From Magicicada septendecula (Eukaryota; Arthropoda; Insecta; Hemiptera; Cicadidae), in assembly GCA_034769895.1 (NCBI GenBank), contig CM068368.1:689207877-689271876 (forward strand): a stretch of 64,000 nt of DNA, given 5' to 3'. Shown here in pieces: positions 1-11,092 of the stretch. The position numbers were made by a program, and so were the translations under genes. The notes below the pieces were generated by a model. That model was given only the letters and a program-made list of their open reading frames with translations, was not told the origin of the DNA and made no database searches. Every line of letters starts with the position of its first letter. Positions within the stretch are counted from its first letter, which is position 1.

Positions 1-3000
1 TGCTACTGGCAGACCAAACAAAACGATACGGCAACAAGTAATGATGGAAGTATCCAGCGGAGGTAAAACTATTCCTATGGTGTTTATGGTAGCACAAGGA
101 TTACCATTTAAAGCGATGCTAGGGTGTGATACGCTGTGGCGCCACTCAGCTATTATTGATACGGGCAGAGGAAAAATAACCCTGTACCATGAAAATGAGG
201 AATGGTCAAGTGAAATAGTCGATCGTAAAAATGCCACTCACCACCGACATTCTTTTACCCTAATACGTGATGACGGAACGGATTATAAAACACCTTTTGA
301 GGAATTAGCCTGTGTTAAGGATGATGAATGGAAAGAAAAATTGCAAGAAATTTATTTGTTTAAAGCTACCAGTACGAGCGAAGTGACACCGGAACAAAAA
401 AACCAGTTAGTAAAAATCTACAACAAATATAAAAAAGTATTTTCAGATTTGCCTGGAAAGGCTAAGAATTTCATTTGTGAATTGTCATTCAAACAACCCA
501 TTAATTTTAACAGGAAATCATATCCTATACCCCAATCCCTAAAACCAGCAGTGAGAAGGGAAATACAGAGTATGATAGAACAGGACATAATTGAGTATAG
601 CTCATCACCATACACCAGCCCTATAGTAGCCATAAAGAAAAAGGACGGTACAGTACGCCTATGTTTAGATGCCCGGGAGACTAACAAAAATATAATTAAT
701 GATAGGACTTCACCAGGAGAAACTGAGGAATTAATGAAGAAATTTAAGGATTGTAAGTATATGAGCATTTGGGATGCCGTTTGTGGATACTGGCAGGTGG
801 AATTGCATCCCAACAGTCGAAATTATGTCGCATTTATATTTGAGGGTAGAAATTACCATTTTAAACGTCTTCCTTTTGGATTAGTAAACTCTGTGGCGGT
901 TTTTATCAAATGCATGCACCAGGTCCTGGGTAGGGAAGTGTTAGACTTCACAACGATATATGTAGATGATATATTGGTAACTTCAACCACATGGGAAGAA
1001 CATTGTCAACGAGTGGAAATGATATTAAGCAAATTAGAAAGAAGCAACATTACTCTGAAATTGAATAAATCAAAATTAATAACCAATCAGTTACAATTCA
1101 TCGGTTTCATACTCTCTGAAAATGGGATATCCACATCCCCTGAAAAAGTGAAAGCCATTCAAAACTTCCCCAGACCAAGAAACATTCGCCAGTTGCAATC
1201 ATTTCTAGGAGCGTGTAACTACTACCGCAAATTCCAAAGGAATTATTCCCAATTAACAACGAGGGTCAAACACTTACTATCATCTAAACATAAATGGAAA
1301 TGGAATGAGGGAGATGAGACATTCAGCTTAATTAAAGAAAAATTTTTACAGAACATCATTCTGCATCATCCTCATTTTTATAAGGAATTTTTTATAAACT
1401 GTGACGCCAGTGATGAGTCTTGGTGCCGAACTGTACCAGGAAGACAGGGAAGATCACCAAGTAATAAGCTTTGCCAGCAGGGTGTTAAATCAATGTGAAC
1501 AAAATTACAGTGTCACGGAAAAGGAATTATTGAGTGTGGTATTCGCATGCGGTAAATTCCGCACATACATATTAGGTTATCCCTTAACAGTACGGTCCGA
1601 CCATAAGTCCATATCATTCATACAAAGGTGTAAGTTAAGCCATGGGAGACTAACTCGATGGATATTGGCTCTCCAAGAGTATAATGTAACATGGGAATAT
1701 GTGCCGGGTAAGCAAAACACTGTAGCCGACGCTCTATCTAGAGTGAACCTGGAGAGTGGTACTTTCGAAATAGAAAGGGAGGATGTTGGAAGAGTATATC
1801 ATGTGATAACAGCCAGAGAAGAACTAGTAGAAGTATTAAGCAAAATTCAGGAAGAACAGTCAAAAGATCAAAGATTATCTGCCATACGAGAGTGCCTCAC
1901 CAATGACGATGCCATAATTGTCCAATATTATCAAATATATAACAGTTTAATTTTCATAAGGTCCCCTGTCATGAAAAATAAGTGGAAATTGTATATTCCC
2001 AAATTAATGGAGTCATCAATAATAAATAATTACCATCAAATGTATGGACACATGGGTCCTATCAAAGTAGTAAAGGCACTGGAGGAGCATGTTAACGGTT
2101 TAAACAAAAAGGTAAGGGAAATAGTAAAAAAGTGTGTGATATGTCAAAAAGTAAAAGTGAACAACGAGCGAAAGGAAGGGACTTTAATAACAATTACCTC
2201 GGAGAGGAAATTAGAAAAAACATTTCTTGACATTTGCGGGCCTTTCCCACGCAGTGGAGGCAGGCGCCGATATAAATATATTGTAATCATACTAGACCAT
2301 TTCACACGATACACTAAACTATACCCTATAAGTAAAGCATCCACCAACGTTATCGTTAAGGTGATCACAGAAAGGTACCTAATAGATGTAGGAACTCCAT
2401 ATTCCATAATAACGGATCACGGAACCCAGTTTAAAGGTCGAAAATGGAAATTAGAAATGGCAAATCGAGGAATCAAAACATACAAAACTGCTATTTACCA
2501 TCCTAGCAGTAATCCGGCGGAAAGGGTACTTAGAGAGGTAGGGCGAGTCCTCCGTATTTATTGTTATGACAACCATAAAAAATGGGGTGAATTCATAAGT
2601 GAAACAGAAACCTTTTGAAATATTGCATATCACGAAACTATTGGTGTTACACCATACCAAATGATGTTTTCAAAACTGCCACCTTGAGAAATTACTAATA
2701 TGATACAATTCCCTGCAGGACCAGAAGAAGAACTCAACCTTAACCATGTATATAATAGGTTACTCCACAAGATGGAACTTAGAAGAAAAAAACAGAATAC
2801 AACAGGAAGAAATATCATTAAATACACAGTAGGTGAAAAAATTTAATAAGAAACAGGCAACAACCCAGCAGTTCTGAAGGGATAGCTAAAAAATTATTGT
2901 TATTATATGTTGGACCTTTTTTAATAAGCAAGTATAACCAAAACAACACATACGTGGTGACTGACCCAATTAACAACAAAGTAAGGGGTACTTATAACCA

Positions 3001-3028
3001 AGCTGAAATAAAAAAATACTACGATTAA
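1..3028 (+). pseudogene. pol: Family A unit 1 pol (PR part, RT, RNase H, integrase), broken
   Basis: Gypsy polyprotein remnant, cut by the window start. The frame 41-1498 holds the C-terminal half of the protease (LGCDTL), then the reverse transcriptase with motif A Asp (SIWDA, residue 245), LPFG and YVDD at residues 307-310 (bases 959-970). The reading frame shifts near 1400 inside RNase H. Frame 1401-2618 continues with RNase H residues (TEKE, SDHKS, ADALSRV), then integrase: His212/His217 with Cys245/Cys248 form the HHCC zinc motif, and Asp277, Asp339 and Glu374 form the D,D,E triad with 34 residues between the last two. A TGA ends the frame at 2616-2618, another TGA lies at 2685-2687, and a missing T near 2841-2845 shifts the integrase C-terminus (LLLLYVGPF region). 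The original stop is at 3026-3028. Not functional as it stands. Confidence 0.93.
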
Positions 3029-3103
3029 GAAGAAAACATTCCTAGACATGAAACTATAAGTTTATTTCAACCAAACGAAATTCAGCTAAAATAAACTTCT
3101 TTT

Positions 3104-3113
3104 GGAGGGGGAG
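3104..3113 (+). other. Polypurine tract, family A unit 1
   Basis: GGAGGGGGAG lies five bases before the LTR start (TATTA then TGTAACG). This is the expected primer site for plus-strand DNA synthesis. The same tract is at 11078-11087 and 19055-19064. Unit 4 has one substitution (GGAGGGAGAG, 27046-27055). Family B has a matching junction, a purine tract followed by GTATTA and TGTAAC. Confidence 0.8.
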
Positions 3114-3118
3114 TATTA

Positions 3119-5675
3119 TGTAACGTAACGAAGCTAAGGTCCCCTACGTTACATAAAAAACTTTATAATTATCAAAATAAAACAACATTAATTGTTTCAT
3201 TATAATTAAGGTCAGAAAAGTAAACCTTCGTAAAATAAACAAATCAATAAGCCCAAGTAAGGTTACTAGGTAATAGGAAAATAGAAATGTCTATAATTAC
3301 AAACTATGAAGTGGTCAGTGGAAAGTGTAAGCGATAAACAGTGTCAAACAATGTTAAAATACTATAGCCAGATGAATTAATTGTCTATAGATAATTAGTA
3401 TAATTATATACTAAAGAGGAGACTAATTAATTGGTATTTAATATTTTATAAAATGTGCATGTTATTATGTTTTGTCATGTTATTTTGTTTGCATGGCATT
3501 TATTTTGTCTTTTGTACGTAGCAGCAGTGAAGCAATTGCTTTGAGAAAGCATCAATTCATGGATGTTAATTTCATTTATGTTAAACTTTATAAGAGTAAA
3601 TATTTGGATACTTACTTTGAATAAATAATAGAGATATTATTAGATTATATTTGTAAACTTGCCCATGAAGGCAATAATTGTTAATAAAATTGCCAAAGGG
3701 TTATTGTAATTATGGTATAAACAGATGAAGGGTTCCATACTAAAATAAATAATAAAAAATAGAAATCAGGATGAAATAAAATCGGAATGATTGGCCATAA
3801 GCCAGTGACTCATTGTACAGTAGGTCAGACCAGAAAAGTTAAAATACAAAAAAAAATTATAACACATGTAATAAAACAAATAGGCCTAAAATTAGTATTT
3901 TGTAAAGGGAAAATAATACCTATTAGACTAAGTCGATCAAGAAGAAAATGTACCAAAATGTATATAGTTTAATAACACAGATTATGTGAAAGTTTTATAT
4001 GATGTAATGTAATTTTAATAAGGGAGTATTTTATTAAGTAAGTGCAAGAACATTTTTCTAATTACGGCTCTAGGATAACAAATATTATCCAATAACAGAA
4101 CAAGGAATGGTTGTCATGGACGACAAAATAGGGATATCTTGTTGATTCAGGACTCAATTGTTATAGATGAATGAGGACAGTTCAGTTGATATAAATCTAG
4201 GAAAAGAAACCAAAAAACCTAATGAAAATTTAATATAAATTAAAATTCATAAATAGTAATTAATTAAAAAGACAGTTGATCGACTTCCTAGGCTATCACT
4301 CAAAGAATATAATTCAATCTACCAATAAAGTTAAACAAATTTCTAAAAAATAAATTAACCAATCTGTTAACGTCAAATGAGTAATAATGAAAATTAACCA
4401 TAAATAAATGAAGACAATCCAAAGCCTGGAGAAGCCAAATTAATTAAATATCTTAAAAAACAAACAGAAAGAAATTTAAAATCACGTCCAGAACCTCACT
4501 TATCACAACCGAGCGAAGACTTAATACTACACAAATTCCATTGGGACCTGTAACCACCAGAACCGTGAATATTAGCGAAGATCAAAACTGAAACTTCTAC
4601 TACATCCTGGGACACCAACACCAAACTTTTATTGAGAAGCTGGAGGCTTATATATTCCAGACATTGGTTCATCATTCTGCTCTCCGTCTCTGTGCAGTGA
4701 AACACGGCCATAATGAGTATCTTGCTAACGTACGGTAAAAAACCAGCTTATGTTTGAACTTTATTTAATAAGATTTTATAACTAAATTGTAATACCTAGT
4801 AACATTAATTTCTATTGCCTGACCTTACTAATAGTCACAAGAACTCCATGTACCCTGAGATTAAGAAAAAAAATTAATAATATAATTAAACTTTAAAAAC
4901 ATCTAAACCTGAATTCAATAACTAATCGATTCAGTCCTGTTTGATCGATGTGTTGTATCTGTGCCTTGAGAAACATCTGTTTTGAGAAAAAATATAAAAA
5001 ATAAAGAATCTTTCCTGAATTTGATGAGTAATTATTCTTGGTTAACGATTTAGTGTATTTTAAGGAACTTATAGTGTATAAAGGGAGAAACGAGAGGAAC
5101 ACCAGGCTCAAACAACTTAACCTATAATAACTGGTTGACTGTAAACAACAGCACTAGTACGCGGACGGCTGGTGAATTACAAGAGAAGAGCAAACTAATT
5201 CGTGTCAGCCACTCTCCGCTCTCTCAATAGTGGATGCAGGCTAGGCTTGAATAATAACGATCGAATTACCCAATATATTAACTGGTGTCGAGCGTTATTC
5301 TTTCGTAAAGTACTTAATTACTATATAATATAGAGATATTATCCATAATTGAATAATATCACCCATATAAAAATATTGTTTCCTTATAAATAGATTGATA
5401 TTGCAGTTCTTAAGAGAGATCACTTACAACTTCATGAATAAGAAACACACACCTTGAAAGATTATATTACAAATGGGCGTTTCCAACGTGGAGCGTATTT
5501 AACATTATTATACAGAGAAAATATATAATAAATTGACGTCAACAACGTGGGGCTGAAATAACTATAAACCCGCAACCGTATTACACTCATAAATAAACAT
5601 TATATATAACAAATTGGCGAACCCAACAGTGGGGCTTAACGTTAATACTGATAAGGGAAAACGCTAGACGTAACA
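3119..5675 (+). repeat. Family A LTR, copy A (2557 bp)
   Basis: Starts TGTAACG directly after the PPT and ends CGTAACA directly before the PBS-like TTGGCGCTCAAC. The right edge was set from the last array copy, where homology stops after TAACA. The first 37 bases form a hairpin: TGTAACGTA (3119-3127) pairs with TACGTTACA (3147-3155). TATA-like boxes are TATAAAGGG at 5077-5085 and TATAAATAG at 5385-5393; I cannot say which is used. The last 210 bases contain three PBS-like modules (see findings). Short ORFs inside (for example 3787-3972) show no sign of selection. At 2.56 kb it is long for a gypsy LTR. Confidence 0.9.
5385..5393 (+). promoter_or_regulatory. Candidate TATA box in family A LTR
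   Basis: TATAAATAG about 290 bases before the LTR end, repeated at 13359-13367 and 21336-21344 in the other LTRs. The position would allow a short R-U5. A second candidate, TATAAAGGG, lies at 5077-5085. No start site can be shown from sequence alone. Confidence 0.3.
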
Positions 5676-5700
5676 AATTGGCGCTCAACTGGTGAGCTTG
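5466..5700 (+). repeat. Four successive LTR-end/PBS-like modules
   Basis: The pattern (T)AACA-AATTGGCG-n-CAAC-GTGGGGCT occurs four times in degenerate form, at about 5468-5495, 5528-5553, 5609-5636 and 5672-5698. The last one straddles the real LTR end. Modules 2 and 3 keep a match to GTGGGGC, the part expected for a tRNA-Lys type primer site. The same set is present in the other three LTRs (the last ones at about 37831-38045, with the fourth module missing because the element ends there). Confidence 0.7.
5676..5700 (+). other. Primer binding site, family A unit 2
   Basis: Directly follows the LTR end. After two A bases it reads TTGGCGCTCAACTGGTGAGC, which resembles the TGGCGCCCAACGTGGGGC class of tRNA-Lys primer sites with several mismatches. 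Copies: 13650-13674 and, with GGCGC changed to GGCAC, 21627-21651. The assignment to a particular tRNA is inference. Confidence 0.65.
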
Positions 5701-5740
5701 AGTTAAGTAAAAAAATCTACTACATCGCTATTACTTAACT
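5701..5740 (+). other. Perfect hairpin just downstream of PBS, family A
   Basis: AGTTAAGTAA (5701-5710) and TTACTTAACT (5731-5740) form a 10-bp perfect stem with a 20-base loop, between PBS and gag. The same hairpin follows at 13675-13714 and 21652-21691, unchanged in both. Family B has a different-sequence 9-bp hairpin in the same place. Confidence 0.6.
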
Positions 5741-5768
5741 TGAGCAGGCGGCTATTAGAGGCACAGGA

Positions 5769-7644
5769 ATGCATACCAGAGGTGTTTCTAAAAGGATGGC
5801 GAAGGACCAAGAAACGGAAGAAGATAGACGGGAGGAAGAAGCAGAGATAGTTACAGACATCGAAAAGGAACAACAGGCGGGTGACAATGAGGAAGCCAGA
5901 GGAGGCCTAGATTTACAAAAATTAGGGGAATTAATTAAAGAAGAAAATAAACAAACTAATGAGAAAAACAAACAAATGTTAGAAAGGCTTGAAGAAAACT
6001 CAGAAAAGCTAGAAAATAAATAGACAGTATTAAAGAAGATAATAGACAAACTAATGAACAAATAGACAGTATTAACGAAAACTCAAAGAAACAGAATGAA
6101 ATTTTGAGTGAGAACTTAATAAAACTAATGAACGAGAATTTTGATACGAATAAAGAGGAAACTGATGAGAATAACCGACAAATAAATGAAAGCTTAAACC
6201 AAATTAATGAAAGGTTTGACAGGAACGACGAGAGCTTAAGGCAGATTCAAGAAAATAACAAACAAATAGACGAAAACATTGAAAACAGTAATAAGGATTT
6301 GTGGCAAATGATAAATGAACAAAACCAAGCGTTGAGGGAAGTCATCAATGAAAGGATTGCAAATGTCAATGAAACACTTAGCAAAAGGGTGGATGATTAC
6401 GAAAAGGAAGTAAGACAGCAAATAGCTGAAACCAAGGTAGGTCTAGAAAAGGCGGATGAAACCATCATACAACTCAGAGTGGGAGTAGAGGCCAAAATAA
6501 ACCAAGTAGTAAACAATAACGAAACTAAAATAAAGGAGGTACAATTAGAAACCCAAGAAAAATTAGACGAAGTACAAATTAACATAGCTGGAAGAATAGA
6601 GATAGTTAACAATGAAATAACACAAATAAAAACTCAAGTGGGTCATAATAAAGAGACCGTTGAAAATATGCAAAATCAGGAGTTGATTAATATGAAGGAA
6701 TCAATCGAAAATTTACAAAATAGACCAATGTACCTGGCACACCACATAGCCCCTGATCAAAAGGAAAACATTGATTTCAAAATTTATAGAGGAAACCCCA
6801 TAGAATTTTTAGACAGGATAGATGAATGGTTTGGTAGAATTAAAGTGACCCGATGGAACATAATCAAGAATTTGTTGGATGACTGTTTTAAAAACATAAA
6901 TTATAATTGGTGGTCGGTGGTTCGAAACGAAACGAGTAATTATGAAGAGTTTAAGAAGGTTTTCAGGTCGAAATACTGGTCAGATTTAGTACAGAACATG
7001 ATTAGGGACAATATCACCAACGGAAGATTCAACGTTAATCAAGAACAGTCCCCAACTACCTACTTTTTGGGAAAAGTGTGTTTGGCGCATCATTTGGAAC
7101 CGCGAATACAAGAGGAGTGTTTGGTGAACAAACTATCATACCATTTTGAAGAAGAAATAGTTCGTGCTAGACACAGTGGGCAAGTGAAGACAGCAGGAGC
7201 GATGGAAACATGTTAGCCAGCTATGAAATGGAAGACTATTATCAGAAGTCTCGAAGACAAAATGACTATTCAAACAATAGGAGAGAGGAGCAAAATCGAG
7301 AACCGCGACAGGGAATGAATAGGTATAACCATAATAATTATAACCGAAATGTTAATAACAATTATATGAATAACAACTACCGCAATAATAATTACCAAAA
7401 CAATAACCATTATAATAACCCTAATAGTAACCGATATAGCACAGGCCGCAGGAATTTTGATAATGGAAGAGACTATTGGAATAGTAACCGAGGGAACAAT
7501 GACCGACGAAATCAAAACAGTAATAGAAGTCGAGAGGATGACCTACCTAGAAACCAAGAAAATAATAGAGAATTCAGACCAGATGATGGCAACCCAGGAA
7601 ACACTGCTAGAGATGATCGTCCGCAGGATAGGGTGGAAAACTAA
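5769..7644 (+). pseudogene. gag: Family A unit 2 gag, two frameshifts
   Basis: Capsid/nucleocapsid precursor. ATG at 5769; the first 84 codons are charged and end at a TAG (6021-6023) caused by a frameshift near 6015. The next frame (about 6021-7216) carries a long heptad-like coiled-coil region rich in N, E, Q and I, then the retrotransposon Gag domain (FLDRIDEWFGRIK ... NWWSVVRNE ... FRSKYWSDLVQN ... TTYFLGKVCLA). A missing T near 7209 shifts into 7210-7644, an Asn/Arg/Tyr-rich tail in place of CCHC knuckles. The TAA at 7642-7644 follows GGAAAAC (7635-7641), where the pol frame (-1) stays open; this may be a decayed frameshift signal. The first frameshift is common to units 2-4; the second is absent from unit 4. 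Confidence 0.9.
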
Positions 7645-10600
7645 ATTCAGCAGTGGAAATGTCAAGTAGCCCCTCACTGCTGGGATTGAAAGGGTATATA
7701 CCAACAAAAAAAGATAATACCAAAATTATAATCATTACAGAAACAATTATTTAAAAAATATACGAGAGGATCTAACTGAAGAAGGGTTACCGTCAGAAAA
7801 TAAAAATGACAATCAAATAATATACATAACGGCAGAATTGCAAGGAGTTATGACCGAGATGGTGATTGACACCAGAGCGAACATGTCACTTTTAGACAAA
7901 GTAGAATATAACAGAATAAAATAAGAGTCTAAGAAAAATATACCAACATTACCAGTCAATAACATGGTAATAATAGGTGCTACTGGCAGACCAAACAAAA
8001 CGATACGGCAACAAGTAATGATGGAAGTATCCAGCGGAGGTAAAACTATTCCTATGGTGTTTATGGTAGCACAAGGATTACCATTTAAAGCGATGCTAGG
8101 GTGTGATACGCTGTGGCGCCACTCAGCTATTATTGATACGGGCAGAGGAAAAATAACCCTGTACCATGAAAATGAGGAATGGTCAAGTGAAATAGTCGAT
8201 CGTAAAAATGCCACTCACCACCGACATTCTTTTACCCTAATACGTGATGACGGAACGGATTATAAAACACCTTTTGAGGAATTAGCCTGTGTTAAGGATG
8301 ATGAATGGAAAGAAAAATTGCAAGAAATTTATTTGTTTAAAGCTACCAGTACGAGCGAAGTGACACCGGAACAAAAAAACCAGTTAGTAAAAATCTACAA
8401 CAAATATAAAAAAGTATTTTCAGATTTGCCTGGAAAGGCTAAGAATTTCATTTGTGAATTGTCATTCAAACAACCCATTAATTTTAACAGGAAATCATAT
8501 CCTATACCCCAATCCCTAAAACCAGCAGTGAGAAGGGAAATACAGAGTATGATAGAACAGGACATAATTGAGTATAGCTCATCACCATACACCAGCCCTA
8601 TAGTAGCCATAAAGAAAAAGGACGGTACAGTACGCCTATGTTTAGATGCCCGGGAGACTAACAAAAATATAATTAATGATAGGACTTCACCAGGAGAAAC
8701 TGAGGAATTAATGAAGAAATTTAAGGATTGTAAGTATATGAGCATTTGGGATGCCGTTTGTGGATACTGGCAGGTGGAATTGCATCCCAACAGTCGAAAT
8801 TATGTCGCATTTATATTTGAGGGTAGAAATTACCATTTTAAACGTCTTCCTTTTGGATTAGTAAACTCTGTGGCGGTTTTTATCAAATGCATGCACCAGG
8901 TCCTGGGTAGGGAAGTGTTAGACTTCACAACGATATATGTAGATGATATATTGGTAACTTCAACCACATGGGAAGAACATTGTCAACGAGTGGAAATGAT
9001 ATTAAGCAAATTAGAAAGAAGCAACATTACTCTGAAATTGAATAAATCAAAATTAATAACCAATCAGTTACAATTCATCGGTTTCATACTCTCTGAAAAT
9101 GGGATATCCACATCCCCTGAAAAAGTGAAAGCCATTCAAAACTTCCCCAGACCAAGAAACATTCGCCAGTTGCAATCATTTCTAGGAGCGTGTAACTACT
9201 ACCGCAAATTCCAAAGGAATTATTCCCAATTAACGAGGGTCAAACACTTACTATCATCTAAACATAAATGGAAATGGAATGAGGGAGATGAGACATTCAG
9301 CTTAATTAAAGAAAAATTTTTACAGAACATCATTCTGCATCATCCTGATTTTTATAAGGAATTTTTTATAAACTGTGACGCCAGTGATGAGTCTTGGTGC
9401 CGAACTGTACCAGGAAGACAGGGAAGATCACCAAGTAATAAGCTTTGCCAGCAGGGTGTTAAATCAATGTGAACAAAATTACAGTGTCACGGAAAAGGAA
9501 TTATTGAGTGTGGTATTCGCATGCGGTAAATTCCGCACATACATATTAGGTTATCCCTTAACAGTACGGTCCGACCATAAGTCCATATCATTCATACAAA
9601 GGTGTAAGTTAAGCCATGGGAGATTAACTCGATGGATATTGGCTCTCCAAGAGTATAATGTAACATGGGAATATGTGCCGGGTAAGCAAAACACTGTAGC
9701 CGACGCTCTATCTAGAGTGAACCTGGAGAGTGGTACTTTCGAAATAGAAAGGGAGGATGTTGGAAGAGTATATCATGTGATAACAGCCAGAGAAGAACTA
9801 GTAGAAGTATTAAGCAAAATTCAGGAAGAACAGTCAAAAGATCAAAGATTATCTGCCATACGAGAGTGCCTCACCAATGACGATGCCATAATTGTCCAAT
9901 ATTATCAAATATATAACAGTTTAATTTTCATAAGGTCCCCTGTCATGAAAAATAAGTGGAAATTGTATATTCCCAAATTAATGGAGTCATCAATAATAAA
10001 TAATTACCATCAAATGTATGGACACATGGGTCCTATCAAAGTAGTAAAGGCACTGGAGGAGCATGTTAACGGTTTAAACAAAAAGGTAAGGGAAATAGTA
10101 AAAAAGTGTGTGATATGTCAAAAAGTAAAAGTGAACAACGAGCGAAAGGAAGGGACTTTAATAACAATTACCTCGGAGAGGAAATTAGAAAAAACATTTC
10201 TTGACATTTGCGGGCCTTTCCCACGCAGTGGAGGCAGGCGCCGATATAAATATATTGTAATCATACTAGACCATTTCACACGATACACTAAACTATACCC
10301 TATAAGTAAAGCATCCACCAACGTTATCGTTAAGGTGATCACAGAAAGGTACCTAATAGATGTAGGAACTCCATATTCCATAATAACGGATCACGGAACC
10401 CAGTTTAAAGGTCGAAAATGGAAATTAGAAATGGCAAATCGAGGAATCAAAACATACAAAACTGCTATTTACCATCCTAGCAGTAATCCGGCGGAAAGGG
10501 TACTTAGAGAGGTAGGGCGAGTCCTCCGTATTTATTGTTATGACAACCATAAAAAATGGGGTGAATTCATAAGTGAAACAGAAACCTTTTGAAATATTGC

Positions 10601-11002
10601 ATATCACGAAACTATTGGTGTTACACCATACCAAATGATGTTTTCAAAACTGCCACCTTGAGAAATTACTAATATGATACAATTCCCTGCAGGACCAGAA
10701 GAAGAACTCAACCTTAACCATGTATATAATAGGTTACTCCACAAGATGGAACTTAGAAGAAAAAAACAGAATACAACAGGAAGAAATATCATTAAATACA
10801 CAGTAGGTGAAAAAATTTAATAAGAAACAGGCAACAACCCAGCAGTTCTGAAGGGATAGCTAAAAAATTATTGTTATTATATGTTGGACCTTTTTTAATA
10901 AGCAAGTATAACCAAAACAACACATACGTGGTGACTGACCCAATTAACAACAAAGTAAGGGGTACTTATAACCAAGCTGAAATAAAAAAATACTACGATT
11001 AA
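7645..11002 (+). pseudogene. pol: Family A unit 2 pol, broken
   Basis: Protease, RT, RNase H and integrase as in unit 1. The protease N-terminal half is visible here: the active site reads D-T-R-A (codons 7868-7876) instead of D-T-G-A, so the catalytic loop glycine is lost. One A is missing near 7741 relative to unit 4, and a TAA stop lies at 7922-7924. The RT frame 7964-9472 carries YVDD. It has a 3-base deletion (LTTRV to LTRV) near 9233 that units 1, 3 and 4 lack. RNase H frameshift near 9375; TGA stops at 10590-10592 and 10659-10661; missing T near 10815. The final stop is at 11000-11002. Confidence 0.92.
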
Positions 11003-11092
11003 GAAGAAAACATTCCTAGACATGAAACTATAAGTTTATTTCAACCAAACGAAATTCAGCTAAAATAAACTTCTTTTGGAGGGGGAGTATTA

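Noticed and set aside
3787-3972. 61-codon + strand ORF inside the family A LTR, present in all four copies
   Set aside because: Copies A-C are identical only because the LTRs are. In copy D the base changes I see alter amino acids (T to I, K to T, T to S), so there is no sign of selection on a protein.
4496-4711. 71-codon - strand ORF in the family A LTR
   Set aside because: Antisense, no recognisable domain, repeats only with the LTR.
5466-5700. Reading the spaced repeats as a CRISPR or minisatellite
   Set aside because: The repeats are degenerate, four only, and end at the PBS; LTR-end/PBS modules explain them better.
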